Shown here: positions 36,000 through 45,433 of the stretch, one piece after another
Position numbering within the stretch: the first letter of the stretch is position 1
Layout of the letters: the number at the start of each line of letters is the position of its first letter
NCBI GenBank assembly: GCA_910578335.1
Contig: CAJTPU010000016.1
Coordinates: forward strand, 10,155 to 74,154
Reading direction: 5' to 3'
DNA from: an uncultured Lachnospiraceae bacterium
GTDB taxonomy: Bacteria; Bacillota; Clostridia; Lachnospirales; Lachnospiraceae
DNA: 64,000 bases
Translations under genes and position numbers: made by a program
The notes under the pieces: generated by a model
Database searches by the model: none
What the model saw: the letters and a program-made list of their open reading frames with translations, nothing else
Told to the model about the DNA's origin: nothing

Positions 36000-36697
36000 A
36001 CAAAAAAAGGCAGGAACAAAAGGAAAATCAGGTACACCTGCGCCCCTATGAGAAATTCATGCAGTTTGGGGCGGAAAATCTGACAGAATGCGAGCTTTTG
36101 GCGGTTTTATTAAGAACCGGAAGCCGTGAGGAAGGAGTGGAAGCGCTTGCCGCCCATATTCTAGACATTGCCGCAAACGGCAGACAGGGGCTTCCCGGTC
36201 TGCACAAACTGAGTCTGGAGCAGCTTCTCCGTATCAAGGGCATCGGAAAAGTAAAGGCAATCCAGATTAAATGTATTGCCGAGCTTTGCACCCGCATGGC
36301 GAGGGCGAAGGCGGGGGAGTGCCTTACCTTTGAGAGCTCGGGCTCGGTGGCTGCGTACTATATGGAGACACTGCGGCACAAAAGCAGGGAGTGCGTGTAT
36401 CTTCTGATGCTGGATACCAAGGGACATCTTATCAGGGAGACAGAGCTTTCCAGAGGAACGGTCAAGTCCTCTCTTTTGTCACCGCGGGAGGTGTTTGTGG
36501 AAGCACTTAGGGCAGAAGCCGTCCATATCATTCTGATACATAATCATCCAAGCGGGGACCCGGCTCCCAGCAAGGAGGATATGTCAGTGACGAAGTCCAT
36601 TTACGAAATGGGCGTGAAACTGGATATTCCGCTTATAGACCATATTATAATCGGAGATAACAAATATATCAGCTTCAAGGAACAAGGTTACCTGTAG
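35996..36697 (+). CDS. radC: RadC/JAB-domain protein
   Basis: A 233-residue RadC family protein. The N-terminal HhH-like region has YEKFMQFGAENLTECELLAVL. The C-terminal MPN/JAMM metalloprotease-like motif HNHPSGDPAPSKED fits HxH-x7-S-x2-D. Despite the name, no repair role is proven; the protein is broadly conserved next to mreB. The ATG at 35996 has GGAAGGA six bases upstream. An earlier in-frame GTG at 35978 contains that site. Confidence 0.93.
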   Translation: MNKKRQEQKENQVHLRPYEKFMQFGAENLTECELLAVLLRTGSREEGVEALAAHILDIAANGRQGLPGLHKLSLEQLLRIKGIGKVKAIQIKCIAELCTRMARAKAGECLTFESSGSVAAYYMETLRHKSRECVYLLMLDTKGHLIRETELSRGTVKSSLLSPREVFVEALRAEAVHIILIHNHPSGDPAPSKEDMSVTKSIYEMGVKLDIPLIDHIIIGDNKYISFKEQGYL

Positions 36698-36712
36698 AAA
36701 GGGGTTATTCAT

Positions 36713-37723
36713 TTGGCAAACAATGCATTCGGTATCGACTTGGGTACCAACAATATTAAAATTTACAGCAGGAACGACGACAGCGTCATGGTAGAAAAAA
36801 ATATGATTGCCGTCGAAAACAAGAACACGATTTTTGCGTACGGTAACTCTGCTTTTGAAATGTATGAGAAAGCACCCGTTAATATTCATATTTCTTATCC
36901 GCTTTGTAACGGTGTGATTGCAGATATCAAAAATATGGAAACGCTGGTGCGCTATTTTTTAAGTGATTTGATGAAAGGCAATGTGCGTCCCGCAGACTAT
37001 TATATTGCGGTTCCCACGGATGTGACGGAGGTTGAAAAAAGAGCCTTTTATGATTTGATTCGGGATGCCAATGTCAAAGCGCGCAAGATTATGGTGGTGG
37101 AAAAAGCAGTTGCGGACGGTCTTGGCATGGATATTGACGTCAAGAACTCACAGGGCGTTTTGGTGGTAAACGTCGGGTATGATACCACGGAAATCTCCAT
37201 ACTTTCTCTGGGAGGTATTGTGTTAAGCCGTCTGATAAAGGTTGGCGGGCTGAAATTTGACGAGGCGATAAAAAATGCCGTCAGAAGAGAATTTTCCCTG
37301 ATTATTGGAGGAAAAACTTCCGAGAATGTCAAAATAGCGCTCAAGTCCCTGGAGGAAGAGGGCAATGGCGCCGTGGTATATGGGCGTGATATCGTCACAG
37401 GCCTTCCGGTGGAACGGGAAATTCCTACTTCCCTGGTCAATGAATCCTTGGAGGAAAATTTCAACACCATTATCGATAATGTAAAGGTGATTTTGGAGAG
37501 AACGCCGCCCGAGCTTGCTGCGGATATTTACCGGCATGGGGTTTACCTGACCGGCGGCGCTTCGCAGGTAAGCCATCTGGGAGAACAGATTGCAAACGGC
37601 ACGGGACTGAAGGTGAACGTATCAGAAAATCCTTTGGAAAGCGTGGTTATGGGACTTTCCAAAATTATCAAGGATGAAAACTATAAAACCGTAGCATATG
37701 CCATTGAAGGAATGAGTAAATGA
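36713..37723 (+). CDS. mreB: MreB-like actin homologue (cell shape)
   Basis: A 336-residue actin-fold protein that organises lateral wall synthesis at the membrane. Phosphate-1 is GIDLGTNN (7-14), the connect-1 region has PTDVTEVEKRA with the catalytic-type Glu, and the adenosine motif is LTGGASQ. The phosphate-2 motif, usually DIGGGTT, reads NVGYDTT (153-159), so the Mg-coordinating Asp is Asn and the Gly triplet is changed. It begins with TTG at 36713 (AAAGGGG upstream). mreC starts inside its last codons (ATGA overlap). Confidence 0.88.
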   Translation: MANNAFGIDLGTNNIKIYSRNDDSVMVEKNMIAVENKNTIFAYGNSAFEMYEKAPVNIHISYPLCNGVIADIKNMETLVRYFLSDLMKGNVRPADYYIAVPTDVTEVEKRAFYDLIRDANVKARKIMVVEKAVADGLGMDIDVKNSQGVLVVNVGYDTTEISILSLGGIVLSRLIKVGGLKFDEAIKNAVRREFSLIIGGKTSENVKIALKSLEEEGNGAVVYGRDIVTGLPVEREIPTSLVNESLEENFNTIIDNVKVILERTPPELAADIYRHGVYLTGGASQVSHLGEQIANGTGLKVNVSENPLESVVMGLSKIIKDENYKTVAYAIEGMSK

Positions 37724-38598
37724 GCCCGATAATCAAGAAAAAAGGGGAGAGATTTACGATACCGGGTAAATATCTCCTTTTTATTTTAACAGTACTGTGT
37801 ACCGTTATGATGCTGATTACCCTCAGCACGGATATTTTTAACAAGCCGCTGAATACGGTGGTAGGATACGTGATTGTTCCGTTTCAAAAAGGTTTAAGCA
37901 GCGCAGGAAGCTGGCTGTCCGCCCGCTCTGATGAGTTGGTGCAGATTCGGGCGCTTTTGGAGGAAAATGAAGCGCTTAAGCGGCAGGTGACGGAGCTCAC
38001 GCTGGAAAACACCCAGCTACAGCAGGGCTGGTATGAGCTAAATACGCTCCGCGAGCTGTATAAGCTGGATGGCAAATACGAAGAATACGAAAAAATCGGA
38101 GCGCGGATTATCGCAAGGGATACCGGCAACTGGTATCATTCCTTTACCATCGACAAGGGAGAGGACGACGGGCTTGCCGTTGACATGAATGTGATTGCCG
38201 GCGGAGAGAACGGCGGGCTTGTAGGAAGGATTGTGTCAGTCGGTCCTAACTGGGCAAAGGTTACTTCCATTATCTCGGACAATTCCAACGTAGGCGGGCA
38301 AATGCTGGCGACCGGCGATATGCTGATTATCTCCGGTGATTTGGAGATGATGCAGAATGGCATGATTCGTTTTTCCCAGCTTTTAGACAGCGCCGGCATG
38401 GTGGTAACGGGAGATAAGATTGTCACCTCGGATATCAGTGATAAATACCTGCCCGGTATTTTGATTGGCTACATAGGAGAAATCAATTTGGATTCCAATA
38501 AGCTGACAAAGTCCGGTTCCGTGACCCCCGCTGTGGATTTTGAGCATTTGGATGAAGTGCTGGTAATTCTGGAGCTAAAACAAAACGTGTCGGAATAA
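37720..38598 (+). CDS. mreC: Rod shape-determining protein MreC
   Basis: A 292-residue bitopic protein. One transmembrane helix is at about 18-38, a coiled coil at about 65-105 (LLEENEALKRQVTELTLENT), and beta-barrel domains follow to the C-terminus. MreC links the cytoplasmic MreB to the periplasmic PBP2/RodA machinery. It overlaps mreB by four bases and precedes mreD by 13. Confidence 0.95.
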   Translation: MSPIIKKKGERFTIPGKYLLFILTVLCTVMMLITLSTDIFNKPLNTVVGYVIVPFQKGLSSAGSWLSARSDELVQIRALLEENEALKRQVTELTLENTQLQQGWYELNTLRELYKLDGKYEEYEKIGARIIARDTGNWYHSFTIDKGEDDGLAVDMNVIAGGENGGLVGRIVSVGPNWAKVTSIISDNSNVGGQMLATGDMLIISGDLEMMQNGMIRFSQLLDSAGMVVTGDKIVTSDISDKYLPGILIGYIGEINLDSNKLTKSGSVTPAVDFEHLDEVLVILELKQNVSE

Positions 38599-38611
38599 GA
38601 AGGGATAGCAA

Positions 38612-39130
38612 TTGAGACGTAAAATTACAGTAGGATTTTTAATATGGGTTTGCTTTCTCTTGCAGAGTACGGTTTTTCAGGGCATTGCGTTTAACGGCAT
38701 TGTGCCCAATCTGCTGATTGTGCTGACGGCATCCTTTGGCTTTATGCGGGGTGAAAAAGAAGGGCTGCTGATTGGTTTTTTCTGTGGACTGCTCTGTGAT
38801 ATTTATTTTGGGGATGTAATCGGTTTTTATTCTCTGGTTATGATGTATATCGGCTTTTTAAACGGCAAATTTTCAAGCGGTTTTTATCCGGAGGATATCA
38901 AGCTTCCGCTTGCCTTGATTGTCGTGAGCGATTTGTCCTACAGCATGATATGTTACATATGCATGTTTCTGCTTCGCGGACGGCTGGATTTTTCTTATTT
39001 TTTTCTTCACGTCATCTTGCCGGAAGCAGTATATACAACGATAGTGACTCTCCTTTTGTACCCATGTATTCTTTTTGTCAATGTACGGTTGGAGAATAGA
39101 GAAAAAAGAGGTGCTCAGAAATTTGTTTGA
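38612..39130 (+). CDS. mreD: Rod shape-determining protein MreD
   Basis: A 172-residue polytopic membrane protein with five or six hydrophobic helices and the conserved NGIVPNLLIVLTASFGFMRG opening region. It forms the MreBCD complex with its neighbours. The start is a TTG at 38612 with AAGGGA seven bases upstream. Its stop lies within the start region of the PBP2 gene. Confidence 0.9.
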   Translation: MRRKITVGFLIWVCFLLQSTVFQGIAFNGIVPNLLIVLTASFGFMRGEKEGLLIGFFCGLLCDIYFGDVIGFYSLVMMYIGFLNGKFSSGFYPEDIKLPLALIVVSDLSYSMICYICMFLLRGRLDFSYFFLHVILPEAVYTTIVTLLLYPCILFVNVRLENREKRGAQKFV

Positions 39131-42008
39131 GAGAATAAAAGAACGCGTTATTGTGATATTGACAAGCCGTCTGACCGTTATGGCGCTGGTGGTTCTTGCA
39201 ATGGGAGGCATTCTCGCATACCGCCTGTTCAATCTGCAGATTGTCAGAGGCGCGGAATTTTTGGAGGATTTTATCCTGCAGAGCAAGAAAACACGGGAAG
39301 TTGCAGCGGCGAGAGGTAATATTTATGACAGAAACGGAGAGCTTCTGGCTTATAATGAGCTGGCTTATTCTGTAAAAATAGAGGATGTTTACGAAACCGG
39401 AAGGAACAAAAACCGGCTCTTAAACGCCAATATCTACAAATTGATTAAACTGATTGAAAAAAACGGGGATGATGTCATTACTGATTTTGGCATTGTTCTG
39501 GATGAAAACGGGGAATTTGCTTTCAATATGACGACCGATTCCCGAAGGCTCCGCTTCTTAGCAGATGTCTATGGGGAGAGCTATGTACAGGATTTGTCTT
39601 TAGAGCAGCAGACCGCAACGCCGGACGAGGTGATTGAAGAGCTTGGACAGCGCTACGCCATCGGCGCATACGAAGACCCTGATGACAGCAAAAGCAAATT
39701 TCTTGTGGGAGAAGGTTATACCAAAGATGAATTGTTGAAAATGATAACCATCCGCTATGCCATGAGCCAGACGGCATTTCAGAAATACATAGGCACCACT
39801 GTGGCAAAAGATATCAGCGAGGAGACAAGGGTTGTCATTATGGAAAATCTGTCCGAGCTTGACGGTGTATCCATAGAGGAGGACCATGTCAGGCGGTATG
39901 TGGACAGCATCTATTTCTCGCAGATTATCGGCTACACCGGTAAAATCACTTCAGAAGAGCTGGAAAATCTGAACAATCAGGACTTGGAAGCGGGAGGAGA
40001 CGGCACCCGGTATTCCATCAACGACATTGTCGGCATATCCGGCATAGAATCCTACATGGAATCCGAGCTGCAGGGAATCAAAGGAATTGAGACTGTTTAT
40101 GTCAACAATACCGGCAAGGTTATCAGTATTGACGAGGACGAGTCATGGGAACCTGTCGCAGGCAATGACGTTTATCTGACGATAGACAAGGACCTGCAGA
40201 TTGCAGCTTATAAGATTCTGGAGCAGAAGATTGCGGGAATTCTTCTGGAAAAAATTCGAAATACAAAAGAATATACCGGCAATTCCAATTCCAGCAAAGA
40301 GCTGTATATTCCGATTTATGATGTATACTTTGCCCTGTTTGACAATAGTGTGATTGACTTAAAGCATATGGCGGCACCGGAAGCCGGAGAATACGAGACG
40401 TATGTTTACGAGCAGTACCTTGCATACCGGGAAACGGTGTACCATACCCTGCTCGCAGAGCTGACGGAAGAAAAAACGCCTTACAACAAATTAAACAAGG
40501 AATATCAGGTATACGAGAGCAATATTGTGGATTATCTGCTGCGGCGGGGCATACTGGACGAAAGTCTGATTGACACAACAGATGCAACTTATATAGCATG
40601 GAAGACAGAAGAGACTATCAGTCTTTATGAGTATCTGCACTATGCCATTGCGATGGGCTGGGTGGATGTCAGCAAGCTCGATTTGGACAGCCGGTATGCG
40701 GACACGGAAGAAATTTATCAGAAGGTGACTGACAGTATTTTTCTGATACTGGACAATACCAGCGACTACCAGAAAAAGCTTTTCAAGTATATGTTGAAAA
40801 GAGATGTGATAAACGGCAAGGACGTCTGTTTTATTTTGTGCGAGCAGGGAAAAGTAGAGATTGCAGAACAGGATGTGACGCTGTTATACAACGGGAAATT
40901 GTCGGCTTACGATTTTATGAAAAACCGAATCAGCAATCTCGATATCACGCCGGCGCAGCTTGCACTGGACCCTTGTAACGGCTCCGTAGTCATTACGGAC
41001 GTAAATACCGGAGATGTGCTTGCGCTGGTATCCTATCCGGGCTATGATAACAACCGGATGGCAAATTCCGTGGACGCAGAATATTTTGCACAGCTTCAGG
41101 CCGACCATTCCAATCCATTGTTAAATTATGCGACCCAGTATAAGTCAGCGCCCGGCTCCACCTTCAAGATGGTTTCGGCAACGGCAGGGCTGATGGAAGG
41201 CTTTATCAACTTACGAACCTCTGTTGTCTGTACCGGAAGCTTTACGACGGTAACGCCGCCGCCTAGATGCTGGACTTACCCGGGAGCGCACGGCTCCTTG
41301 AATGTAACAGGCGCTATCCGTAATTCCTGTAATGTTTTCTTTTATCAGCTAGGCTATGACATGAGCTGTGTCAATGGCGCTTATCATGCGGAAGACGGTC
41401 TGGAAATACTGGCGCAGTATGCAGATATGTATGGACTGACAGAGCGTTCCGGTGTGGAGATTTCAGAATATGCGCCCGACGTCTCGGACGAGCTTCCTAT
41501 CATGTCGGCTATCGGACAGGGCAGCAACAGCTTTACCACCGTAGGGCTGGCGCGTTATGTGACGACGGTAGCCAACAGCGGCACCTGTTACAATCTTACA
41601 CTGTTAGACAAGGTCATGAGTCCTGACGGTGATGTTATCGTGGAGTATGAACCGGACATCCGCAATACCATAGATTTGCCGGAGGAGTACTGGAACGCCA
41701 TCCACACGGGTATGCGGGGCGTAGTGGAAAATATGTCCTATTATACGGACCTTGGCATGGCGGTTGCAGGTAAAACAGGTACGGCACAGGAAAATACAAA
41801 CAGGGCAAACCACGCATTGTTTGTAGGCTATGCCCCTTATGAAAATCCGGAAATTGCCATTGCAACCCGTATTGCGTTCGGATACGCTTCCGGTTTTTCC
41901 GCACAGACCAGCCGCGACATTATTAAATATTATTATAATCTGGCTGATGAAGAAGAAATTATAACAGGTGAGGCTGATGATGTAGAGCATGTAACTTACG
42001 GCGATTAG
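39123..42008 (+). CDS. mrdA: Penicillin-binding protein 2 (elongation transpeptidase)
   Basis: A 961-residue class B PBP. The N-terminal transmembrane helix is near 15-38, the dimerisation and pedestal domain is at about 50-360, and the transpeptidase has SxxK as STFK (Ser679), SxN as SCN (735-737) and KTG at 884-886. Between about residue 365 and 620 there is a large extra region not found in short PBP2s. The TTG at 39123 (GAGGTG nine bases upstream) is preferred; GTG 39111 is the alternative. It acts with RodA and MreCD to crosslink side-wall peptidoglycan. Confidence 0.94.
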   Translation: MFERIKERVIVILTSRLTVMALVVLAMGGILAYRLFNLQIVRGAEFLEDFILQSKKTREVAAARGNIYDRNGELLAYNELAYSVKIEDVYETGRNKNRLLNANIYKLIKLIEKNGDDVITDFGIVLDENGEFAFNMTTDSRRLRFLADVYGESYVQDLSLEQQTATPDEVIEELGQRYAIGAYEDPDDSKSKFLVGEGYTKDELLKMITIRYAMSQTAFQKYIGTTVAKDISEETRVVIMENLSELDGVSIEEDHVRRYVDSIYFSQIIGYTGKITSEELENLNNQDLEAGGDGTRYSINDIVGISGIESYMESELQGIKGIETVYVNNTGKVISIDEDESWEPVAGNDVYLTIDKDLQIAAYKILEQKIAGILLEKIRNTKEYTGNSNSSKELYIPIYDVYFALFDNSVIDLKHMAAPEAGEYETYVYEQYLAYRETVYHTLLAELTEEKTPYNKLNKEYQVYESNIVDYLLRRGILDESLIDTTDATYIAWKTEETISLYEYLHYAIAMGWVDVSKLDLDSRYADTEEIYQKVTDSIFLILDNTSDYQKKLFKYMLKRDVINGKDVCFILCEQGKVEIAEQDVTLLYNGKLSAYDFMKNRISNLDITPAQLALDPCNGSVVITDVNTGDVLALVSYPGYDNNRMANSVDAEYFAQLQADHSNPLLNYATQYKSAPGSTFKMVSATAGLMEGFINLRTSVVCTGSFTTVTPPPRCWTYPGAHGSLNVTGAIRNSCNVFFYQLGYDMSCVNGAYHAEDGLEILAQYADMYGLTERSGVEISEYAPDVSDELPIMSAIGQGSNSFTTVGLARYVTTVANSGTCYNLTLLDKVMSPDGDVIVEYEPDIRNTIDLPEEYWNAIHTGMRGVVENMSYYTDLGMAVAGKTGTAQENTNRANHALFVGYAPYENPEIAIATRIAFGYASGFSAQTSRDIIKYYYNLADEEEIITGEADDVEHVTYGD

Positions 42009-42042
42009 CCCGCTCAATTTTGTAAAGAGAAGAGGAGAATAC

Positions 42043-42711
42043 ATGAAGGATGCGGTTGTAATCAAGAGCTACCATAACGGTATCTCCCTGCTGTTAAATT
42101 CCGAAATTCCATTTGAAGAGCTGCTCTCTGAGCTGGCGTTCAAATTTACAGAGTCAAAGTCGTTTTTTGGCGATGCGAGAATGGCGCTCTCAATAGAGGG
42201 CAGGGTTTTAAACAATGCCGAACAGCTTCAGATAATTGAAACCATAAGGCAATGCAGCAACTTAAATATTATATGTCTTGTGGGAAAGGACGAGCAGACC
42301 GAACAGCATTTTATTAAAGCACTGGAAAAGGTGGACAGGCATTTGTCTCATGAAGATGCCGGACAGTTTTATAAGGGCACGCTGAAAAATAATCAGGTGC
42401 TGGAAACCGAGTCCAGTATCGTAGTGCTGGGAGATGTATATCCCGGCTCGGCTGTGATTTCCGCTCACAACATCATTGTGCTGGGCGGGCTCTATGGAGA
42501 AGCTTACGCCGGCGGCAACGGTGAAGCAGGACATTATGTAGTAGCGCTTGAAATGGCGCCGGAAAGATTAAAAATCGGCGATTTCAAATATAAAAGCTCT
42601 AAACCGGCAAAATGGGGCATAAAGCCCAAGGTACAGCCGCAGATAGCCTATATCAAAAACGACAGGTTAGTTCTGGAATCCCTTACAAAAGAATTACTGG
42701 GTGCTTTTTAG
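42043..42711 (+). CDS. minC: Septum site-determining protein MinC
   Basis: A 222-residue MinC. The N-terminal FtsZ-inhibiting domain (about 1-95) and the C-terminal beta-helix dimerisation domain (about 115-215) are visible. The latter has the right-handed repeat pattern around IVVLGDVYPGSAVISAHNIIVLGG (broken at about 125-150). AGAGGAG precedes the ATG. It begins a minCDE set directly after PBP2. Confidence 0.94.
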   Translation: MKDAVVIKSYHNGISLLLNSEIPFEELLSELAFKFTESKSFFGDARMALSIEGRVLNNAEQLQIIETIRQCSNLNIICLVGKDEQTEQHFIKALEKVDRHLSHEDAGQFYKGTLKNNQVLETESSIVVLGDVYPGSAVISAHNIIVLGGLYGEAYAGGNGEAGHYVVALEMAPERLKIGDFKYKSSKPAKWGIKPKVQPQIAYIKNDRLVLESLTKELLGAF

Positions 42712-42790
42712 CCGGTCCTTTAAGGGGAATGGCTTAAGTACTGGTGGACGAAGAAATTATTTTACGCCGGATACGGCAAAAGGAGGCAGT

Positions 42791-43582
42791 ATGAGTGAAG
42801 TAATCGTCGTCACATCAGGAAAAGGCGGTGTGGGTAAGACCACCACATCAGCAAACGTAGGTACAGGTCTGGCACGTATGGGAAAGAAGGTTTGTCTGAT
42901 TGATACAGACATCGGGCTCAGAAATCTGGATGTCGTTATGGGTCTGGAAAACCGGATAGTGTACAACCTCGTTGATGTTGTAGAGGGCAACTGCAGGGTA
43001 AAGCAGGCTTTGATTAAAGACAAACGCAATCCGACCCTGTATCTGATGCCTTCGGCGCAGACGCGGGATAAATCGGCTGTCACGCCGGAACAGATGGTGA
43101 AAATGATAGGACATCTGAAAGAGCAGTTTGATTACATAATCCTTGACTGTCCGGCAGGTATTGAGCAGGGCTTTAAAAATGCCATTGCGGGAGCGGACAG
43201 GGCGCTTGTGGTGACAACACCGGAGGTTTCCGCCATCAGGGATGCCGACAGAATTGTCGGGCTTTTGGAAGCAAGTGAGTTTAAAAAGATTGATTTGGTT
43301 ATCAACCGTCTCAGGTATGACCTTGTAAAAAGAGGAGATATGATGTCCTCCTCCGATGTTGTGGATATTCTCGCCATTCCACTGATTGGTATTGTTCCTG
43401 ACGATGAAAACATCGTAATTTCCACAAATCAGGGAGAACCGTTGGTGGGAAACGGTACACCGGCAGGTATCGCTTTCCAGAATATTTGCCAGAGAGTTTT
43501 AGGCAAGGAGGTTCCTTTTATGGATTTTTCCAAAGGAATTTCATTTTGGACAAGGGTCACTGGGATTTTTCACAGAGTATAA
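42791..43582 (+). CDS. minD: Septum site-determining ATPase MinD
   Basis: A 263-residue deviant-Walker ATPase. The motif SGKGGVGKTTTS is at 9-20, with IDTDIGLRNLDVVMG following and LDCPAG as Walker B. The C-terminal residues FMDFSKGISFWTRV plus a basic tail form the amphipathic membrane-targeting helix. It recruits MinC to the membrane. The ATG at 42791 has AAAAGGAGG upstream; the apparent longer frame starts inside minC. Confidence 0.97.
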   Translation: MSEVIVVTSGKGGVGKTTTSANVGTGLARMGKKVCLIDTDIGLRNLDVVMGLENRIVYNLVDVVEGNCRVKQALIKDKRNPTLYLMPSAQTRDKSAVTPEQMVKMIGHLKEQFDYIILDCPAGIEQGFKNAIAGADRALVVTTPEVSAIRDADRIVGLLEASEFKKIDLVINRLRYDLVKRGDMMSSSDVVDILAIPLIGIVPDDENIVISTNQGEPLVGNGTPAGIAFQNICQRVLGKEVPFMDFSKGISFWTRVTGIFHRV

Positions 43583-43596
43583 GGAGGCGGTTGTAA

Positions 43597-43860
43597 ATGA
43601 AGCGATTTTTCCGAAGAAAAAGTTCAAAAGAAATAGCAAAGGACCGGTTAAAGATATTGCTGATATCGGACAGGGTAAATTGTTCGCCTGAGATGATGGA
43701 AATGATAAAAGCAGATATCGCCAAGGTCATTTCAAAGTACATGAAAATAGATGCCAAGAGCATGGAGATACAAATCAGTAAGACAGGAATCAAAGGCGGA
43801 AGGAATATGAAAACACCAACTCTGTATGCCAACATTCCGATTATTGACCTGAATCAGTAA
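43597..43860 (+). CDS. minE: Cell division topological specificity factor MinE
   Basis: An 87-residue MinE with the N-terminal amphipathic RFFRRKSSKEIAKDRLKILL region and the dimeric C-terminal domain (AKVISKYMKIDAKSMEIQIS). MinE drives MinD off the membrane and gives pole-to-pole oscillation. Its presence shows an oscillating Min system rather than the Bacillus DivIVA type. TAAGGAGG precedes the ATG. Confidence 0.95.
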   Translation: MKRFFRRKSSKEIAKDRLKILLISDRVNCSPEMMEMIKADIAKVISKYMKIDAKSMEIQISKTGIKGGRNMKTPTLYANIPIIDLNQ

Positions 43861-43878
43861 GATAAAGAAAGGCTGTAT

Positions 43879-45006
43879 ATGTTTAAGCATTACCGGATAC
43901 GGGATTATGATTTTAAGCTTATAATAATGGTACTGGCGGCGTCAGTAATAGGCATTCTTGCAGTGGGAAGCGCCAAGGAGTCCCTGCAAAACAGACAGAT
44001 TGCCGGTGTAGTCATGGGTTTTGTAGCGATGGTTACCATTTCTTTTATCGACTACAGTATGCTTTTAAAACTGCACTGGCTGATGTATGCCGGCAATCTG
44101 GTGCTTTTGGGAGCCGTTCTCTTTTCTTCGGTAGGAGATTCGGCAAACGGCTCCCAAAGGTGGCTTGAAATAGGGGGTTTTCGATTTCAACCTTCAGAAA
44201 CTGCGAAAATTATATTGATTTTATTCTTTGCACAGTTTATTATGAAACATAAGGAACGATTTAATACGTTTAAGTACATTATGTTGTGTGTGATTCTGGT
44301 TGGTATACCATGGATATTGATTTACAGGCAGCCTGATATGTCGACCAGTATTGTCGTTCTTCTGGTATTTTGTACCATTATGTTTGTCGGAGGCTTAAGC
44401 TACAAGGTTATCTGTGGGATTCTGGCAATTATCGTGCCGTCCCTGCTGATTTTTTTCAGCCTCGCCTTGCAGCCCGATTCCATTCTGGTTGAGAAAAAAA
44501 TCATTAAGCCGTATCAGATGAATCGAATTCTGGCTTTTATCAATCCGGAGCAGTATGCATCCAAGGAAGCATATCAGCAGCTCAACTCCATTACGGCGAT
44601 TGGTTCGGGCCAGCTTGACGGAAAAGGCTATAAAACCAATGAAATCAGTTCCGTTATTAATGGTAATTATATATCAGAGCCGCAGACAGACTTCATTTTT
44701 GCCGTAATTGGGGAAGAATTTGGGTTTAAGGGAAGTCTTGTTGTGGTGATTCTGCTTATGTTCATTGCACTGGAATGCTTTCTGGTTGCAGGAAAAGCAA
44801 AAGATTTGGCTGGGACAATCATTGCCGGCGGGGTAGGCGGCCTTGTTGCGTTCCAAAGCTTTATCAATCTGGGAGTGGCAACTTTCATTCTGCCTACTAC
44901 AGGTCTGCCGCTTCCGTTTATCAGTTATGGACTTACCTCCTTGGTGAGTTTATATATAGGTATGGGGTTTGTATTAAACGTAAGATTACAATGTAAACGA
45001 CAGTAA
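43879..45006 (+). CDS. rodA: SEDS glycosyltransferase RodA
   Basis: A 375-residue SEDS-family membrane protein with ten hydrophobic helices. The family motifs are NGSQRWLEIGGFRFQPSE near 90, the RQPDMSTS loop, a GSGQLDGKGYKTN loop and PTTGLPLPFISYG at the end. RodA polymerises lipid II and works with PBP2, encoded four genes upstream. GAAAGG precedes the ATG. Confidence 0.95.
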   Translation: MFKHYRIRDYDFKLIIMVLAASVIGILAVGSAKESLQNRQIAGVVMGFVAMVTISFIDYSMLLKLHWLMYAGNLVLLGAVLFSSVGDSANGSQRWLEIGGFRFQPSETAKIILILFFAQFIMKHKERFNTFKYIMLCVILVGIPWILIYRQPDMSTSIVVLLVFCTIMFVGGLSYKVICGILAIIVPSLLIFFSLALQPDSILVEKKIIKPYQMNRILAFINPEQYASKEAYQQLNSITAIGSGQLDGKGYKTNEISSVINGNYISEPQTDFIFAVIGEEFGFKGSLVVVILLMFIALECFLVAGKAKDLAGTIIAGGVGGLVAFQSFINLGVATFILPTTGLPLPFISYGLTSLVSLYIGMGFVLNVRLQCKRQ

Positions 45007-45037
45007 CGGGGATACGAAATAAGAGAGGGTTAAAAGT

Positions 45038-45433
45038 ATGAACATTGCACTGATTGCACATGATGCAAAAAAGAAACTGATGCAGAATTTCTGTATTGCA
45101 TACAGGGGGATACTGAGCAAAAATGAACTGTATGCAACGGGTACAACGGGAAGATTGATTGAGGAGGTGACCAATCTTTCCATACACAAATATCTTGCCG
45201 GGCATTTGGGCGGAGAGCAGCAGATAGGTGCGCAGATTGAACATAATCAGATAGACTTGGTTATCTTTCTCAGGGACCCGCTGACACCGAAGGTTCATGA
45301 GCCGGATGTCAATAACGTACTGCGGCTCTGTGATATGCATAACATTCCTCTGGCAACCAATCTGGCATCTGCGGAACTGTTAATCAAATCACTGGATAGA
45401 GGAGACCTTGAGTGGCGTGAAATGTACAAATAG
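45038..45433 (+). CDS. mgsA: Methylglyoxal synthase
   Basis: A 131-residue enzyme that converts dihydroxyacetone phosphate to methylglyoxal, a bypass of lower glycolysis used when phosphate is limiting. Motifs seen are ALIAHD at the start, ATGTTG, and VHEPDVNNVLRL. The block that is GGDQQ in E. coli and B. subtilis reads GGEQQ here (Glu60), at the position of the catalytic Asp. Its 3' end overlaps the DD-carboxypeptidase gene by 26 bases. The position after rodA appears typical of this bacterial group. Confidence 0.93.
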   Translation: MNIALIAHDAKKKLMQNFCIAYRGILSKNELYATGTTGRLIEEVTNLSIHKYLAGHLGGEQQIGAQIEHNQIDLVIFLRDPLTPKVHEPDVNNVLRLCDMHNIPLATNLASAELLIKSLDRGDLEWREMYK

